From a virus: a DNA stretch of 64,000 nt. The translations under genes were made by a program, and so were the position numbers. Below are positions 32,111 to 40,990 of this stretch, one piece after another. Location of the stretch: positions 1 through 64,000 of IMG/VR virus record IMGVR_UViG_3300031576_000036; one strand, 5' to 3'. Below the pieces are notes generated by a model. That model was not told where the DNA came from, made no database searches, and saw only the letters and a program-made list of their open reading frames with translations. How positions within the stretch are numbered: position 1 is the stretch's first letter; each line of letters starts with the position of its first letter.

Positions 32111-33346
32111 TTAGCTGATCGGAATGAGTTGAAAGTATTGATTGGCCAAAACACTCGATGCGCTTGCATCGGAAGCGTTTTGAGCGAATTGTATCGTCAA
32201 TGTTCCTCCTACATTGACCACCATCACCCCTTCGATGACACAGGTTCCCGTCGTCGTAGTAGTTGACGCGCAGACCACCGTGTCGAGTGCGGTCGCGCGA
32301 GTCGTGGCGATGATGCCGGTAGTCATCCGCAGGTGGCCTTCATAGCTGATTGCCGTCATTGTCGCGGTTCCGCTTACTGCCAACTTGAGTCCACCAGTCA
32401 TGGGCGCGGTAGTTTGAATGACGGCGCGGAACGCATAAGCCCTTGCAGCTTCTACATCACGAGTTAGGCCAGTCACGTTTGCCAACGTGGTATCAGCGGT
32501 CTTATCAAACTGCGCGGAGTTGCGCGCGGCAAGTCCGGTAATGCGGTTCACTTCACCCGCTTCGTTGCGAGAGTAGAGGTTGTGGTTCCCGGCGGCGGAA
32601 TCGCCGGAGTAAAACTGAACTGTGTCGGCGGGAGACGTGGAGGGAATAGTGGAAGCCGTGAACGCCAGGACGCCCGCGCCGCTTGTGCCGATTGCTCCGG
32701 CGCTAGTGCCGATGATTAGGGAGCCTGCACCAGTGGAAGCGTTAGTTACTCGCGCTACCCCGGCAGCCAGCCGCGCTACGCCAACATCTCCACCGAACGT
32801 AACCGCCCCGCTGGTGGACGCGACAGAGAGAGTGCTTGTGCCGAAGGTATACCTGAGCGCGCCGCTCGAAGAGAATCCAGGATTCCCGCTAGACAGGTAG
32901 AGACCGGTAGAGGTATCGGAGGCGAACGAATACGTAGGAAGCGACGCTGAACCATTACCTGCCGCGAATGCTCCGGCATCGCTCAGGATGGCGGTAGAGT
33001 TCTGAATCAGCTTACCGGTCGTGGAATCGAATCGCGCGACGGCGTTGTCAGTCGCGGACGCCGGGCCTACGACATCTCCTGTTCCCGGACCTGCGGCGGC
33101 AAAAGGCCCCACCCACGTGTTTGCCGGGGTGCAATAGTAGAGTCCTTGGGAGGAAGTGAGTTTTCCCCACACGCTACCCTCGGAACAGGTTGTTGGGAGG
33201 GTTGTGCCAGTTACGACTCGACGGGCGGTTTGCGAGGATGACTGGGCCAACGTGGGACAGGCAAACAGTAGTAACAGCCCCAAGGAAGGAAGCCACTTCC
33301 CTATCAACCACTTAAGCCATTTTGATCGTTTTCTATTGTTAAGCAT
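32111..33346 (-). CDS. Tail-fibre-like protein with N-terminal signal peptide
   Basis: 411 residues. Basic start plus hydrophobic core (WLPSLGLLLLFACPTLAQS) forms a Sec-type signal peptide with a likely LAQ|S cleavage site. After that a cysteine-containing module (TTCSEGSVWGKL...YYCTPANTWVG), a fibre-like S/T/G-rich middle (ATDNAVARFDSTTGKLIQNS) and a beta-rich C-terminal domain. The body resembles phage tail fibre sequence, yet the leader would export it, which is unusual for a virion part. Overlaps the upstream gene by 8 bases. Confidence 0.65.
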   Translation of the reverse strand: MLNNRKRSKWLKWLIGKWLPSLGLLLLFACPTLAQSSSQTARRVVTGTTLPTTCSEGSVWGKLTSSQGLYYCTPANTWVGPFAAAGPGTGDVVGPASATDNAVARFDSTTGKLIQNSTAILSDAGAFAAGNGSASLPTYSFASDTSTGLYLSSGNPGFSSSGALRYTFGTSTLSVASTSGAVTFGGDVGVARLAAGVARVTNASTGAGSLIIGTSAGAIGTSGAGVLAFTASTIPSTSPADTVQFYSGDSAAGNHNLYSRNEAGEVNRITGLAARNSAQFDKTADTTLANVTGLTRDVEAARAYAFRAVIQTTAPMTGGLKLAVSGTATMTAISYEGHLRMTTGIIATTRATALDTVVCASTTTTTGTCVIEGVMVVNVGGTLTIQFAQNASDASASSVLANQYFQLIPIS

Positions 33347-33677
33347 ATTCCACCGTTACGTTTACTTTCTGTGATGCCGCTCCACCTACGAGCCAGAAGT
33401 TAATTCGCTCACTGTTCTTGCCTTGTTGCGAGATAAGAAAGATGGTGTCTCCACCTTGTATCGTCTCGCCCTTGTTTGTGGCGCTCACACTGCTATCTTC
33501 GCCCTTGTACACATTGTCGCTGTTGCCAGGGTCGCCTTGCAAAATAATCCTTTGCGCTCCGTTGGGAAGATTCGGAAAGATTTTGGACACCGAAACCCCT
33601 GCGGGTAGCGTCCCCCCGGAAAGAACCGTCCAAAGGTTCATCGGGGTTGCTCCGAGGGTGATTTGTGCGTATGGCAT
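33339..33677 (-). CDS. Small virion-type protein
   Basis: 112 residues, beta-rich (MNLWTVLSGGTLPAGVSVSK, GGDTIFLISQQGKNSERINF), no cysteine or signal peptide; looks like a small fibre or decoration-type protein. Located between tail genes and coupled to the downstream signal-peptide protein. Confidence 0.6.
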   Translation of the reverse strand: MPYAQITLGATPMNLWTVLSGGTLPAGVSVSKIFPNLPNGAQRIILQGDPGNSDNVYKGEDSSVSATNKGETIQGGDTIFLISQQGKNSERINFWLVGGAASQKVNVTVEYA

Positions 33678-33776
33678 ATTGCGTTCTCCTACACAATCTG
33701 ACTATAATTGCATTAGGGGCAGGCATTTCTACCTGCCCAAATAACTCAAACCGCTTGCAATGGGAGTGCAAATAGT

Positions 33777-34319
33777 ATGAGCAAGTCAAAGTATAGCACC
33801 AACATAGACAATTCAAAAGAGATTTGGAAGCCGATTCCGGGATTCGAGGGCCTATATGATGCATCTACGCAAGGTCGTGTGCGCCGTTCTATAACGTGGC
33901 AAAATCACAGAGGCTCCCCCAGTCGTCCAGGATTGATCCTAAAAATCTCGGCGAACAAGTTAGGATATTGCCGTGTTCCCCTGTCCAAAGCTGGCAGAAA
34001 GCGCGCATACAGCGTTCATAGAATCGTCGCTGCAACTTTCTTGGGGGAATCATTGGATAGCCCCTTGACGGTGAACCACCTAGATGGAAATAAAAAGAAC
34101 AACTCGGTTATCAACCTGGAATGGTGTACGGCCAAGGCCAACTGTATCCACTCTTGGTTTAATGGGCGGGCCAAAAAGCTGACTATCAATGATGTTAAAC
34201 GTGTGCGTTACTTGCATACGTTGGGTTTCAAATGTGTTGCGCTAGCGGCTATGTTCAAAATATCTGGTGGGCAAATGTCCAGGGTATTGCGAGGGCAAGC
34301 CCATAAACACATTAGATAG
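33777..34319 (+). CDS. NUMOD4-type HNH homing endonuclease
   Basis: 180 residues on the strand opposite to the surrounding late genes. N-terminus EIWKPIPGFEGLYDASTQGR is the NUMOD4 module; YSVHRIVAATFLG then LTVNHLDGNKKNNSVINLEW is the HNH core; the C-terminus (VKRVRYLHTLGFKCVALAAM) is a helix-turn-helix module. It is a free-standing homing gene. TATAAT at 33703-33708 (with TTGCGT 18 bases upstream) could drive it. Its end overlaps the tail gene by 8 bases. Confidence 0.88.
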   Translation: MSKSKYSTNIDNSKEIWKPIPGFEGLYDASTQGRVRRSITWQNHRGSPSRPGLILKISANKLGYCRVPLSKAGRKRAYSVHRIVAATFLGESLDSPLTVNHLDGNKKNNSVINLEWCTAKANCIHSWFNGRAKKLTINDVKRVRYLHTLGFKCVALAAMFKISGGQMSRVLRGQAHKHIR

Positions 34320-37300
34320 TCGCGCCGATACGTCTACTGTCCCCTCCAAATGGCTTGACGGCAATCATCTCACTGGTTCGTCCCCAAGGCGCGGAGATCA
34401 CACACGAGTCCTTTTGAAACAATCTAAATCCTTCCACAGACGTAAGCTGATGTTCAAAGATTTTTCCCTTCAAAGCTCGCAATGGAAGGTAATACTTGCG
34501 CATCTCCCCACCGGACTGCGGGATGAAGTAGGTTGAGATAGCGCCGTCGCAGAGAATGTTGTAGACGACTTCGGCAGTGGAAGCGACGGTAATGTAGGCT
34601 TCGCGGAGAATCTGCCAGCCGCAAACATCGTGTGTCGTAGCTTGGGTTTTCCACACTTTGACGAGTTCCGGCGCAGGTTCGTGTACGAAAGTAACGTTGA
34701 ATATCCGCCAGTCCACAAAGTCATCCACTGGTCGCAGGCGGAAGCTGCTTCCTATCACGGGGGTTTCGAGCGCATACGACTTCACGGATTGCCCGTCGTG
34801 GTTGATGAATAGCGATTGAATAACCCCTTGGTCGCCGCTCTCCAACTGTATCTCACGTTGGACTCCTTCGGTGTCAGCTTCGATTATGACGCCTTGGAGG
34901 AACTTGGCCCCCATATCCCCAGAGAGTTCCCAATCGGTCGCTCTCAAGAATGTAAGCTCAGGCTTAGGAATCCACGAGGGTTGCCACTCGTACAACTCAA
35001 GTCGCGCACCGTTCGTTCCAGGGTGGATGATGTCAATGCCGATGTTGACCGCGAACAGTTCGTCCCCCTCCACGAGGTCTATAATCTGTATGCCCCTGCC
35101 AATGGAGAAAACCGAGTTCGCCACGACAAGGTTGGTGTAGTTGTCTTTATAGATGTTTACGTTCGCCGCTACCGTTCCCGTGGCGAGGTCAAACATTTGA
35201 TCCCCGAAGCGTTTCTGGGATCGTGGGTCGTTGGCGTCAAAGGCAAGCGTAAGTATGCGAGCTTGAATGGGATCAAGGTTGTCCATCGCGCCGCCGTAAG
35301 AGACGAACGATCCAAAGCCCGTGAACCCAACGGTGCCGAAGAGGATTTTATAGCGTGTTGGGCCTTTGTCGGAGTAAACAACTCGCACCCCACCGTCGGA
35401 GTAAACGTCGTAATACCACCGACGCTTAGCTTTGTCCCAAACAAGCATATTCCATTGATTGCTGCTGTCTTGATAAACAAAGCGAAGGTACTGTCCGTCC
35501 GAGTCAAGCATCATCGAGTTGGGCTTGGTGTAGGCAGGCGAGGGCAAGCCGCCTGCGAGCGACGTGGGAGTTCCTTCTTGACCGTCGTGAGGGAAGAGAG
35601 GGAAAAGGGTATCATCTGTAATAGATCGTGGTTGTCCGCCCTCGGACTCGTAAATCCCATCCTTACCGATGAAGTAGATAAGGGTGTCCACGGTGATCCC
35701 TCGGCGTGTCCAAGCTCCCTTGCCGTTGGCGACTTCCTGGGAGATGAACTGCGGCTGACCCGGTTGGGCGGAGAAGTTCTGCGAAATCAAGTACATCTTC
35801 TCCGTTGTCCACACGTAGGGCCGTCCGTCGTAGATACAACCGCCGATGAGAGGTTGTGATGGGGAAGCGACTTCCAGGTAGTTCAAGTCTGAGCAACTGT
35901 TAGGGTCGTTCCCATTGGACCAGTAGAGCACGCCGGGGTTGAGTGAGTCACCAAGGAAGAAGTAGAACAACCCGAACTGCCCTTGGCCATAAGGTCCAAA
36001 CACCGTTGGCAGAGGTTGCCCCATCACAATCGGGTTCGGCATCTCCCACACCGCGCCAGTCGCCGTCCCCGCCGATTGCGTGAGTTCCGTGACTGTTGTG
36101 CTCTCAGGCATCGCATACGTCAAGTAAGCTTTGCCGTTTATTATAATCTCGTTACCCGGAGAGTCGTTCGTGGTAAACGCGCTTCCACCAGTAATAGTCA
36201 CTCGTGTGCCTACGACGTTGCACGTTCCACTTCTGGGGATACCGGCTGTGGGCACGGGAGGAAAGCGGTCAAACGTGAGCAAGGGATTGTTGGCGATGCT
36301 TCCGTCCGTGAGGTTGTCTACGAAACTGGGAGAGCCGGTGTTGTCTACGGTTGCGAGATAAATCCATTGGAGCAGCGTGCCTCCGTAACGGTAGATGTCG
36401 AGCTTGTCCACTTGAGGGTCTGGGTGCAAGGGACAGGTGATAGTACGTTGTTGCCGACGACCGACTACGCCTGCGCGCGTCGGTGGCGACGGTAATCCCA
36501 TCTCTCCAGTTGAGGAATTTCGTCCGACTGTGCGGTAGTAGTAAGCATTTCCCAGCACATCGTAGTCAATTTCGGCGTCCGGGCCATACGTGCCTCCGAT
36601 CCACACCGACGAGAAGCGGATGGTAGTGGTGTCAGAGACGTTGAAGTTGATCATAAAGGATGTGCAGTCCTTCAAGGAGCGAGACTGGTCAGTTCCGACG
36701 CGGATGAGATCGCCGACCTTGATCCGCAACTGATACCACTGCTCCTGCCCCGATCCCACTTGGAACTCTCCGCTATCCCGAACGGGAGCAGTGAATAGTC
36801 CCCCTCCCTGGCCAGTGTTGCCGTCTTGCTCCGCGAGCCTATTCAATATTTGTTGCCGGACTCGCGTTGGAAGGATGCCTCTGGGTTGAAATTGCTCGAT
36901 CTGCTGCCTGGATGATCGTTCGTTGAAGCGATCTAACTGCGAAGACTGGACGTTCTGAAAGCTCGCTTGGAGTTGCGTTGTGGTGTTAGTGGAGACAGCA
37001 TAGCGTTGCAAATCAGCGGTACGAAATGGATAGAAGTAATAATTCCGTGATAAATCCGTGGCCGCATACGTCGTGGTAGTGTTAGGGTCTACATCGAAGA
37101 ATATTCTTCCTTCGATAAGCTTGGTTATGTCGGAGAGATAGACGCCTACGCAGATTTCGTCGTCATCTGTGATCGGGCGCGAACCAGCCGCCGACAAATC
37201 TCGTGCAATGTTGTGGCGAATGTTTCCAATTCCAGCGGGAGTAATAATTGATTCGTAAGCTTTAGTGATAAGCGTCTCGGCTGCAATATGATTACTGACT

Positions 37301-38307
37301 GTGTAACAACGGAAGTTTCTAAACCCCGTGACGGCTTGCCCCGCAGTGAAAGTTCCCGTGGTGGAGCAGCGGAAGCAAGGTTTACCGTCGGGACCGTCTG
37401 TGACGGAGAGAACGCGGACGATCTCGGTTGCAGCTAATTGTACAAGAGTGTTGACTAGCAACCCAGTAACGGGAGTTGCGAGTTGGATAGTGCAGAATCC
37501 ACTTGCTCCGATTTCATAAACGATTCCTTCGATGGTGGTTGATTTGATTTGCGGAAAGGTTTGCTCAACCGCAACGTATTCAGCGGTTCCGCCGCCGCTA
37601 TTTATCAAGATGCGCTGTCCAGGTTGGATGTCGGTTCCTTGGCTAGCAGGAACTATGTTGCAATACCCAACCGCGCCAGAGTCGTAAACAATGTTGTTTA
37701 TTGTGGTGTTCGTGCGGTTGGTTTGCGTCAATGTGGAAGCATTGACGCTTTTGTTCCAAACGTTTCCATTCTCTGCCGTCGCTTGGGGGTTGGCGCTGGT
37801 GCAGTCCGTGATGGAATTATACAACGCTGGAGAGAGAGTGACGGAGCACTGTTCGCGCGGCGGGAATATCCCCCATTGCTGCCCATTTCCCAACACATCA
37901 AACTTCCTCATTCGGGTCCCGTCCGTTAGGTAGAGCAAGGGGGAGGGAGAGCGTTCCGGTCGGCCTTCGACGGCCATCAAGGGTAGGCCGCTGAATCCGG
38001 CTTCGGAGAACACGAGGACGGTTTTGCCGAATAGGATGGCGTTGTCTGCGCCGACGATGTAGGTGTAGTCGTTGCGGGGAACGTCGTTGAGGCGATGAAT
38101 ACTGTGGATGTTCAAATACCCACCGCTTATATTAGTAAAGCCAGGTCTGGTAGTTATCTGACCTTCCACATAGCTTCGTATGTTCTTCGCAAATGGATAG
38201 TAGCCATCTTCCAAGAAGTTGACTGGACGAGCGACGTTTATTCCTTTGTAGTAAAATTTGAGCGGCTGGCGTTGAAAGGCATCGCCAAGCCCGCTACCCC
38301 AAGCCAT
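34312..38307 (-). CDS. Large tail protein (stabilisation/tail tube-like)
   Basis: 1331 residues; AGGAGGCTAACAACAAT before the ATG. The N-terminus (FYYKGINVARPVNFLEDGYY, ITTRPGFT) is typical, as I recall, of large beta-propeller-like tail proteins that follow the adaptor gene in podovirus-like phages. Repeated beta-strand and WSNGNDPNS / FIGKDGIYES-type segments fit a propeller. Likely part of the short tail, between adaptor and fibres. Stop lies 8 bases inside the convergent HNH gene. Confidence 0.65.
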   Translation of the reverse strand: MAWGSGLGDAFQRQPLKFYYKGINVARPVNFLEDGYYPFAKNIRSYVEGQITTRPGFTNISGGYLNIHSIHRLNDVPRNDYTYIVGADNAILFGKTVLVFSEAGFSGLPLMAVEGRPERSPSPLLYLTDGTRMRKFDVLGNGQQWGIFPPREQCSVTLSPALYNSITDCTSANPQATAENGNVWNKSVNASTLTQTNRTNTTINNIVYDSGAVGYCNIVPASQGTDIQPGQRILINSGGGTAEYVAVEQTFPQIKSTTIEGIVYEIGASGFCTIQLATPVTGLLVNTLVQLAATEIVRVLSVTDGPDGKPCFRCSTTGTFTAGQAVTGFRNFRCYTVSNHIAAETLITKAYESIITPAGIGNIRHNIARDLSAAGSRPITDDDEICVGVYLSDITKLIEGRIFFDVDPNTTTTYAATDLSRNYYFYPFRTADLQRYAVSTNTTTQLQASFQNVQSSQLDRFNERSSRQQIEQFQPRGILPTRVRQQILNRLAEQDGNTGQGGGLFTAPVRDSGEFQVGSGQEQWYQLRIKVGDLIRVGTDQSRSLKDCTSFMINFNVSDTTTIRFSSVWIGGTYGPDAEIDYDVLGNAYYYRTVGRNSSTGEMGLPSPPTRAGVVGRRQQRTITCPLHPDPQVDKLDIYRYGGTLLQWIYLATVDNTGSPSFVDNLTDGSIANNPLLTFDRFPPVPTAGIPRSGTCNVVGTRVTITGGSAFTTNDSPGNEIIINGKAYLTYAMPESTTVTELTQSAGTATGAVWEMPNPIVMGQPLPTVFGPYGQGQFGLFYFFLGDSLNPGVLYWSNGNDPNSCSDLNYLEVASPSQPLIGGCIYDGRPYVWTTEKMYLISQNFSAQPGQPQFISQEVANGKGAWTRRGITVDTLIYFIGKDGIYESEGGQPRSITDDTLFPLFPHDGQEGTPTSLAGGLPSPAYTKPNSMMLDSDGQYLRFVYQDSSNQWNMLVWDKAKRRWYYDVYSDGGVRVVYSDKGPTRYKILFGTVGFTGFGSFVSYGGAMDNLDPIQARILTLAFDANDPRSQKRFGDQMFDLATGTVAANVNIYKDNYTNLVVANSVFSIGRGIQIIDLVEGDELFAVNIGIDIIHPGTNGARLELYEWQPSWIPKPELTFLRATDWELSGDMGAKFLQGVIIEADTEGVQREIQLESGDQGVIQSLFINHDGQSVKSYALETPVIGSSFRLRPVDDFVDWRIFNVTFVHEPAPELVKVWKTQATTHDVCGWQILREAYITVASTAEVVYNILCDGAISTYFIPQSGGEMRKYYLPLRALKGKIFEHQLTSVEGFRLFQKDSCVISAPWGRTSEMIAVKPFGGDSRRIGATI

Positions 38308-38314
38308 ATTGTTG

Positions 38315-39691
38315 TTAGCCTCCTGTGATGGAATCGGAACTGTCAGTGTCTATGCGTCGTTGGTAGCGGGCTTCCTTGTCCCGACTGCTTATATCTTTCA
38401 TAGTGTTGAAGTTGCGCGCTTCGACTGCGAGCTTACTGTTATATTCCATAGCAGCCTTGAAGAAGCGTTCCCAGAGGGGTTGAGTTGCGAAAAATTCCGC
38501 GCCGCCGAGTTTAAAGACCGCCAAGTGTCGCGCGTAGTCCAAGACGGACTGGACGTGCTCATTCGCTATCTGTAAGGAAGCCACTTCCGGGATGGGGGCT
38601 TCGATATTCATCTCCAGCGAAATAGCGTAACCCGTGGAATCTGGCTTTGGGTGTAGGCCGAAGATATTCCAACCGTAAGCAATGAGTGCTCTAGACATCC
38701 CCGCTGCGACGTTTTGCCAACCCGGTTCCCACGAGTCCATATCCGAAACTTGGATGACCGGAACGGGGGCGTTGTTCACGTAGGCGACTAGCACGGACGG
38801 CGAGATGCGCGAAAGCAAGAGAGCGTCTTCGTAGCGTTTGCGACAGTAATCTGCGCGGGCGTGGTCGCGGGATTGGCCATCGGCAGACAGTAAGAAATGG
38901 AGGGCTAGCCATTTTGTAGCGTATTGCCAGTCCGTCGCGGGGAAGCGGTCAGAGCGGATGGAGATAATCTCCGCAAGCGCGCTGATATTGGGCGGGGGGA
39001 TCAGTCGCAACGAGGGCTGCGTGTTGGGCAGCAAGAACGAGTAAGCGTAGGGGATTCCCTCGTTTACCAAACTCCCCACGGCGAGCCGGTTGTACTGGGC
39101 GTCGAATTCGTCTTGCCTGCGGAGGGTGATGCGTTTGTTGTTGAATGAGGGATCGCCGGGGGTGACGAACTTGAGTTGGAGATGCCGCACGTCGGCTACG
39201 CCGTTGTCTAGTTCCAGGATGTAGCTCGGAGCGGAGGGAATGCTCTGTGGAAGTTCTTCGCTCAAAACCATCCCCACGTCAAACTGAAACTGCGCGCACG
39301 CCTGGATAACGGCGTCGTTGATTTGCGTCGCGGAGAACTGTCCTGTGGTGGGGAAGTTGGTGTAAGTGTAACCGCTGGAAGTGAAGTCGCTGAATGGTTC
39401 GACGAGCGCGTATTGAATGTCGTTTATAAGAGCGGACTGGTTGCTCTCCACGACAAGCAACGGCGTAGCTCCGAGGGAGGCTGCGGACGACAAATCATAA
39501 ATCTGTTGGTTGGTGATGGTGGCGAACTGCCTACGCGCCCGCCAATAGCTCGCATAGAATCCCCAAGTGCGCAAAGACTCTCTCAGATAGCGTTTGAGTT
39601 CGTCTTGGACCCAGAAGGTAAATAGCGGATCGCCCAGCGAACGCGCCAGGGATTCTGAGAGAGTCGTTAGGGTTTGCGATGCATACGGCAT
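38315..39691 (-). CDS. Tail adaptor-like structural protein
   Basis: 458 residues, no strong Shine-Dalgarno visible, 7 bases before the large tail gene. Sequence is mixed alpha/beta with W-rich N-terminus (FYASYWRARRQFATITNQQI) and a charged C-terminus. The pair adaptor plus propeller protein is common in podovirus-like gene order. Function from context. Confidence 0.55.
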   Translation of the reverse strand: MPYASQTLTTLSESLARSLGDPLFTFWVQDELKRYLRESLRTWGFYASYWRARRQFATITNQQIYDLSSAASLGATPLLVVESNQSALINDIQYALVEPFSDFTSSGYTYTNFPTTGQFSATQINDAVIQACAQFQFDVGMVLSEELPQSIPSAPSYILELDNGVADVRHLQLKFVTPGDPSFNNKRITLRRQDEFDAQYNRLAVGSLVNEGIPYAYSFLLPNTQPSLRLIPPPNISALAEIISIRSDRFPATDWQYATKWLALHFLLSADGQSRDHARADYCRKRYEDALLLSRISPSVLVAYVNNAPVPVIQVSDMDSWEPGWQNVAAGMSRALIAYGWNIFGLHPKPDSTGYAISLEMNIEAPIPEVASLQIANEHVQSVLDYARHLAVFKLGGAEFFATQPLWERFFKAAMEYNSKLAVEARNFNTMKDISSRDKEARYQRRIDTDSSDSITGG

Positions 39692-39700
39692 TGCGAGTAA

Positions 39701-40183
39701 TTACTTGTCGTTACTTTGGGAAGCGGCTTCCTTTGTTGGTCTGACCAACTTACCTTCCACGATCTCACACCCCTCGCAATTGTGCGCTCGTCGCACGTCT
39801 GCTATCCATTGCTGCTCCCGAACGCTGATGGGTTGGAGTTGTGAGAGCGCCAAGACGTGCTCAGTCGCCGCTGCACACCGCTCACTGGAAGTCTTAGCCG
39901 TAGTAAGCCGTTGGTAGCTTGCACGGGCTTCATCCTGGAAAGGCTTGGCGTCCGCTTGGATCGCTTGGAATCGCTTGATCTCGTCAGCGGTGATTGCCAA
40001 GGGATCAGGGGTAACGGAAGCTTTAGCAGCTTTCGTCGGTTGGGCAGCTTGCGCTGGCCCTTGCGACGGCGATTGCGCCCCTACACCCACAACAGCAAAC
40101 GCCAATGCCATTGCGAGCGCGCCGGTTGCGCCTACGGCTACCAGCTTGTTGCCAAAAATCTTGTTAATCCAATAGTTAATCAT
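39701..40183 (-). CDS. Periplasmic or anchored protein in the lysis-like cassette
   Basis: 160 residues from ATG 40183, where ACGGAGAAACAACGACG matches leaders used elsewhere; ATG 40210 is the alternative. A hydrophobic segment (LVAVGATGALAMALAFAVVG) ending VGAQS looks like a cleavable signal peptide, then an A/P/K linker and a helical domain with a C-x-x-C (CEGC). Outer-spanin-like or adhesin-accessory roles are possible; the neighbours are membrane proteins. Confidence 0.55.
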   Translation of the reverse strand: MINYWINKIFGNKLVAVGATGALAMALAFAVVGVGAQSPSQGPAQAAQPTKAAKASVTPDPLAITADEIKRFQAIQADAKPFQDEARASYQRLTTAKTSSERCAAATEHVLALSQLQPISVREQQWIADVRRAHNCEGCEIVEGKLVRPTKEAASQSNDK

Positions 40184-40239
40184 CGTCGTTGTTTCTCCGT
40201 TTTTGTTCATCGTTAAGGCACCTTTCTTTCGATTTGCTA

Positions 40240-40677
40240 TCAGGATTCTATCACATCCTCCGCCACCGTCCTACTCACCCAGCGCAACAAAAATGCTACC
40301 AACAGCCAAACTGCAACCGTGCGAAACCCCGTCGTGGCTATCCGCATCAACAGGTCGTTCGCAGACACGCATACGATGTTACAGTCCGTTGAGCTTCTCG
40401 GCGCGAATATGACTACGCGAACAGACTCGGCTACGAGCGCAATACAAGCGATTGCGATCCACTTTAGTAATCGAGAAAGCTGTCGGAGTTGGATTTGATC
40501 GCTGACTGGAAGCGGCTTCCGAAGACGTTTTGCTATTTGGTATTTAAGATAGAGTGTATAGTGCGCAAGGAGTCCCGTCGCCATCGCACCCAACAGCCTT
40601 AACCCCAACCACACATAGAACAGCGTGAGGTTGTCTGAGGAAAGCGTGAGGAAGTTAGAGAGATTTGAGAGCCACAT
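40240..40677 (-). CDS. Multi-span membrane protein
   Basis: 145 residues with at least three hydrophobic segments (LFYVWLGLRLLGAMATGLLA, LKWIAIACIALVAESVRVVI, VAVWLLVAFLLRWV) and two cysteines between them. Sits between the XhlA-like and periplasmic genes. Possibly part of a lysis or host-envelope cassette; not recognised as a known holin. Confidence 0.6.
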   Translation of the reverse strand: MWLSNLSNFLTLSSDNLTLFYVWLGLRLLGAMATGLLAHYTLYLKYQIAKRLRKPLPVSDQIQLRQLSRLLKWIAIACIALVAESVRVVIFAPRSSTDCNIVCVSANDLLMRIATTGFRTVAVWLLVAFLLRWVSRTVAEDVIES

Positions 40678-40684
40678 ATTGTTG

Positions 40685-40978
40685 TTAAGGAAAGACCTTA
40701 AACACTGCTCCTAACGCTACCGATGCAATCGCAGTCAGCAATCCCAACGCCCACCACAGCACGCGGCGGTTGTACTCCTTGAGGTCGGATTTCGTCTCGG
40801 TTGCCACCAGTTGTACATTGGTGATGCGTTCCGTTTGTACCGCCACGTCCTTGGCGATAGCTTTCATTTCACTCTCTATCTGACGAAAGAGCGTTAGCAC
40901 GTCGGAATCAATTGGCATTGCTGTAGGCATCCCTGGGCACCAAAAATGGGGGATTCTGCGCCTCCGGTTGCTCATCAT
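40685..40978 (-). CDS. XhlA-like protein with C-terminal membrane anchor
   Basis: 97 residues (the start may be ATG 40930 or 40918 instead). A long helix (DVLTLFRQIESEMKAIAKDV) precedes one C-terminal membrane span (VLWWALGLLTAIASVALGAV). This topology is that of haemolysin XhlA-type phage proteins that assist holins. It follows the holin-like fusion gene, consistent with a lysis cassette. Confidence 0.6.
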   Translation of the reverse strand: MMSNRRRRIPHFWCPGMPTAMPIDSDVLTLFRQIESEMKAIAKDVAVQTERITNVQLVATETKSDLKEYNRRVLWWALGLLTAIASVALGAVFKVFP

Positions 40979-40990
40979 TACGCGACAAGG

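Noticed and set aside
34816-35859. Open frame of 347 residues on the + strand
   Set aside because: Antisense to the 1331-residue tail gene; composition is a reverse-strand shadow without domains.
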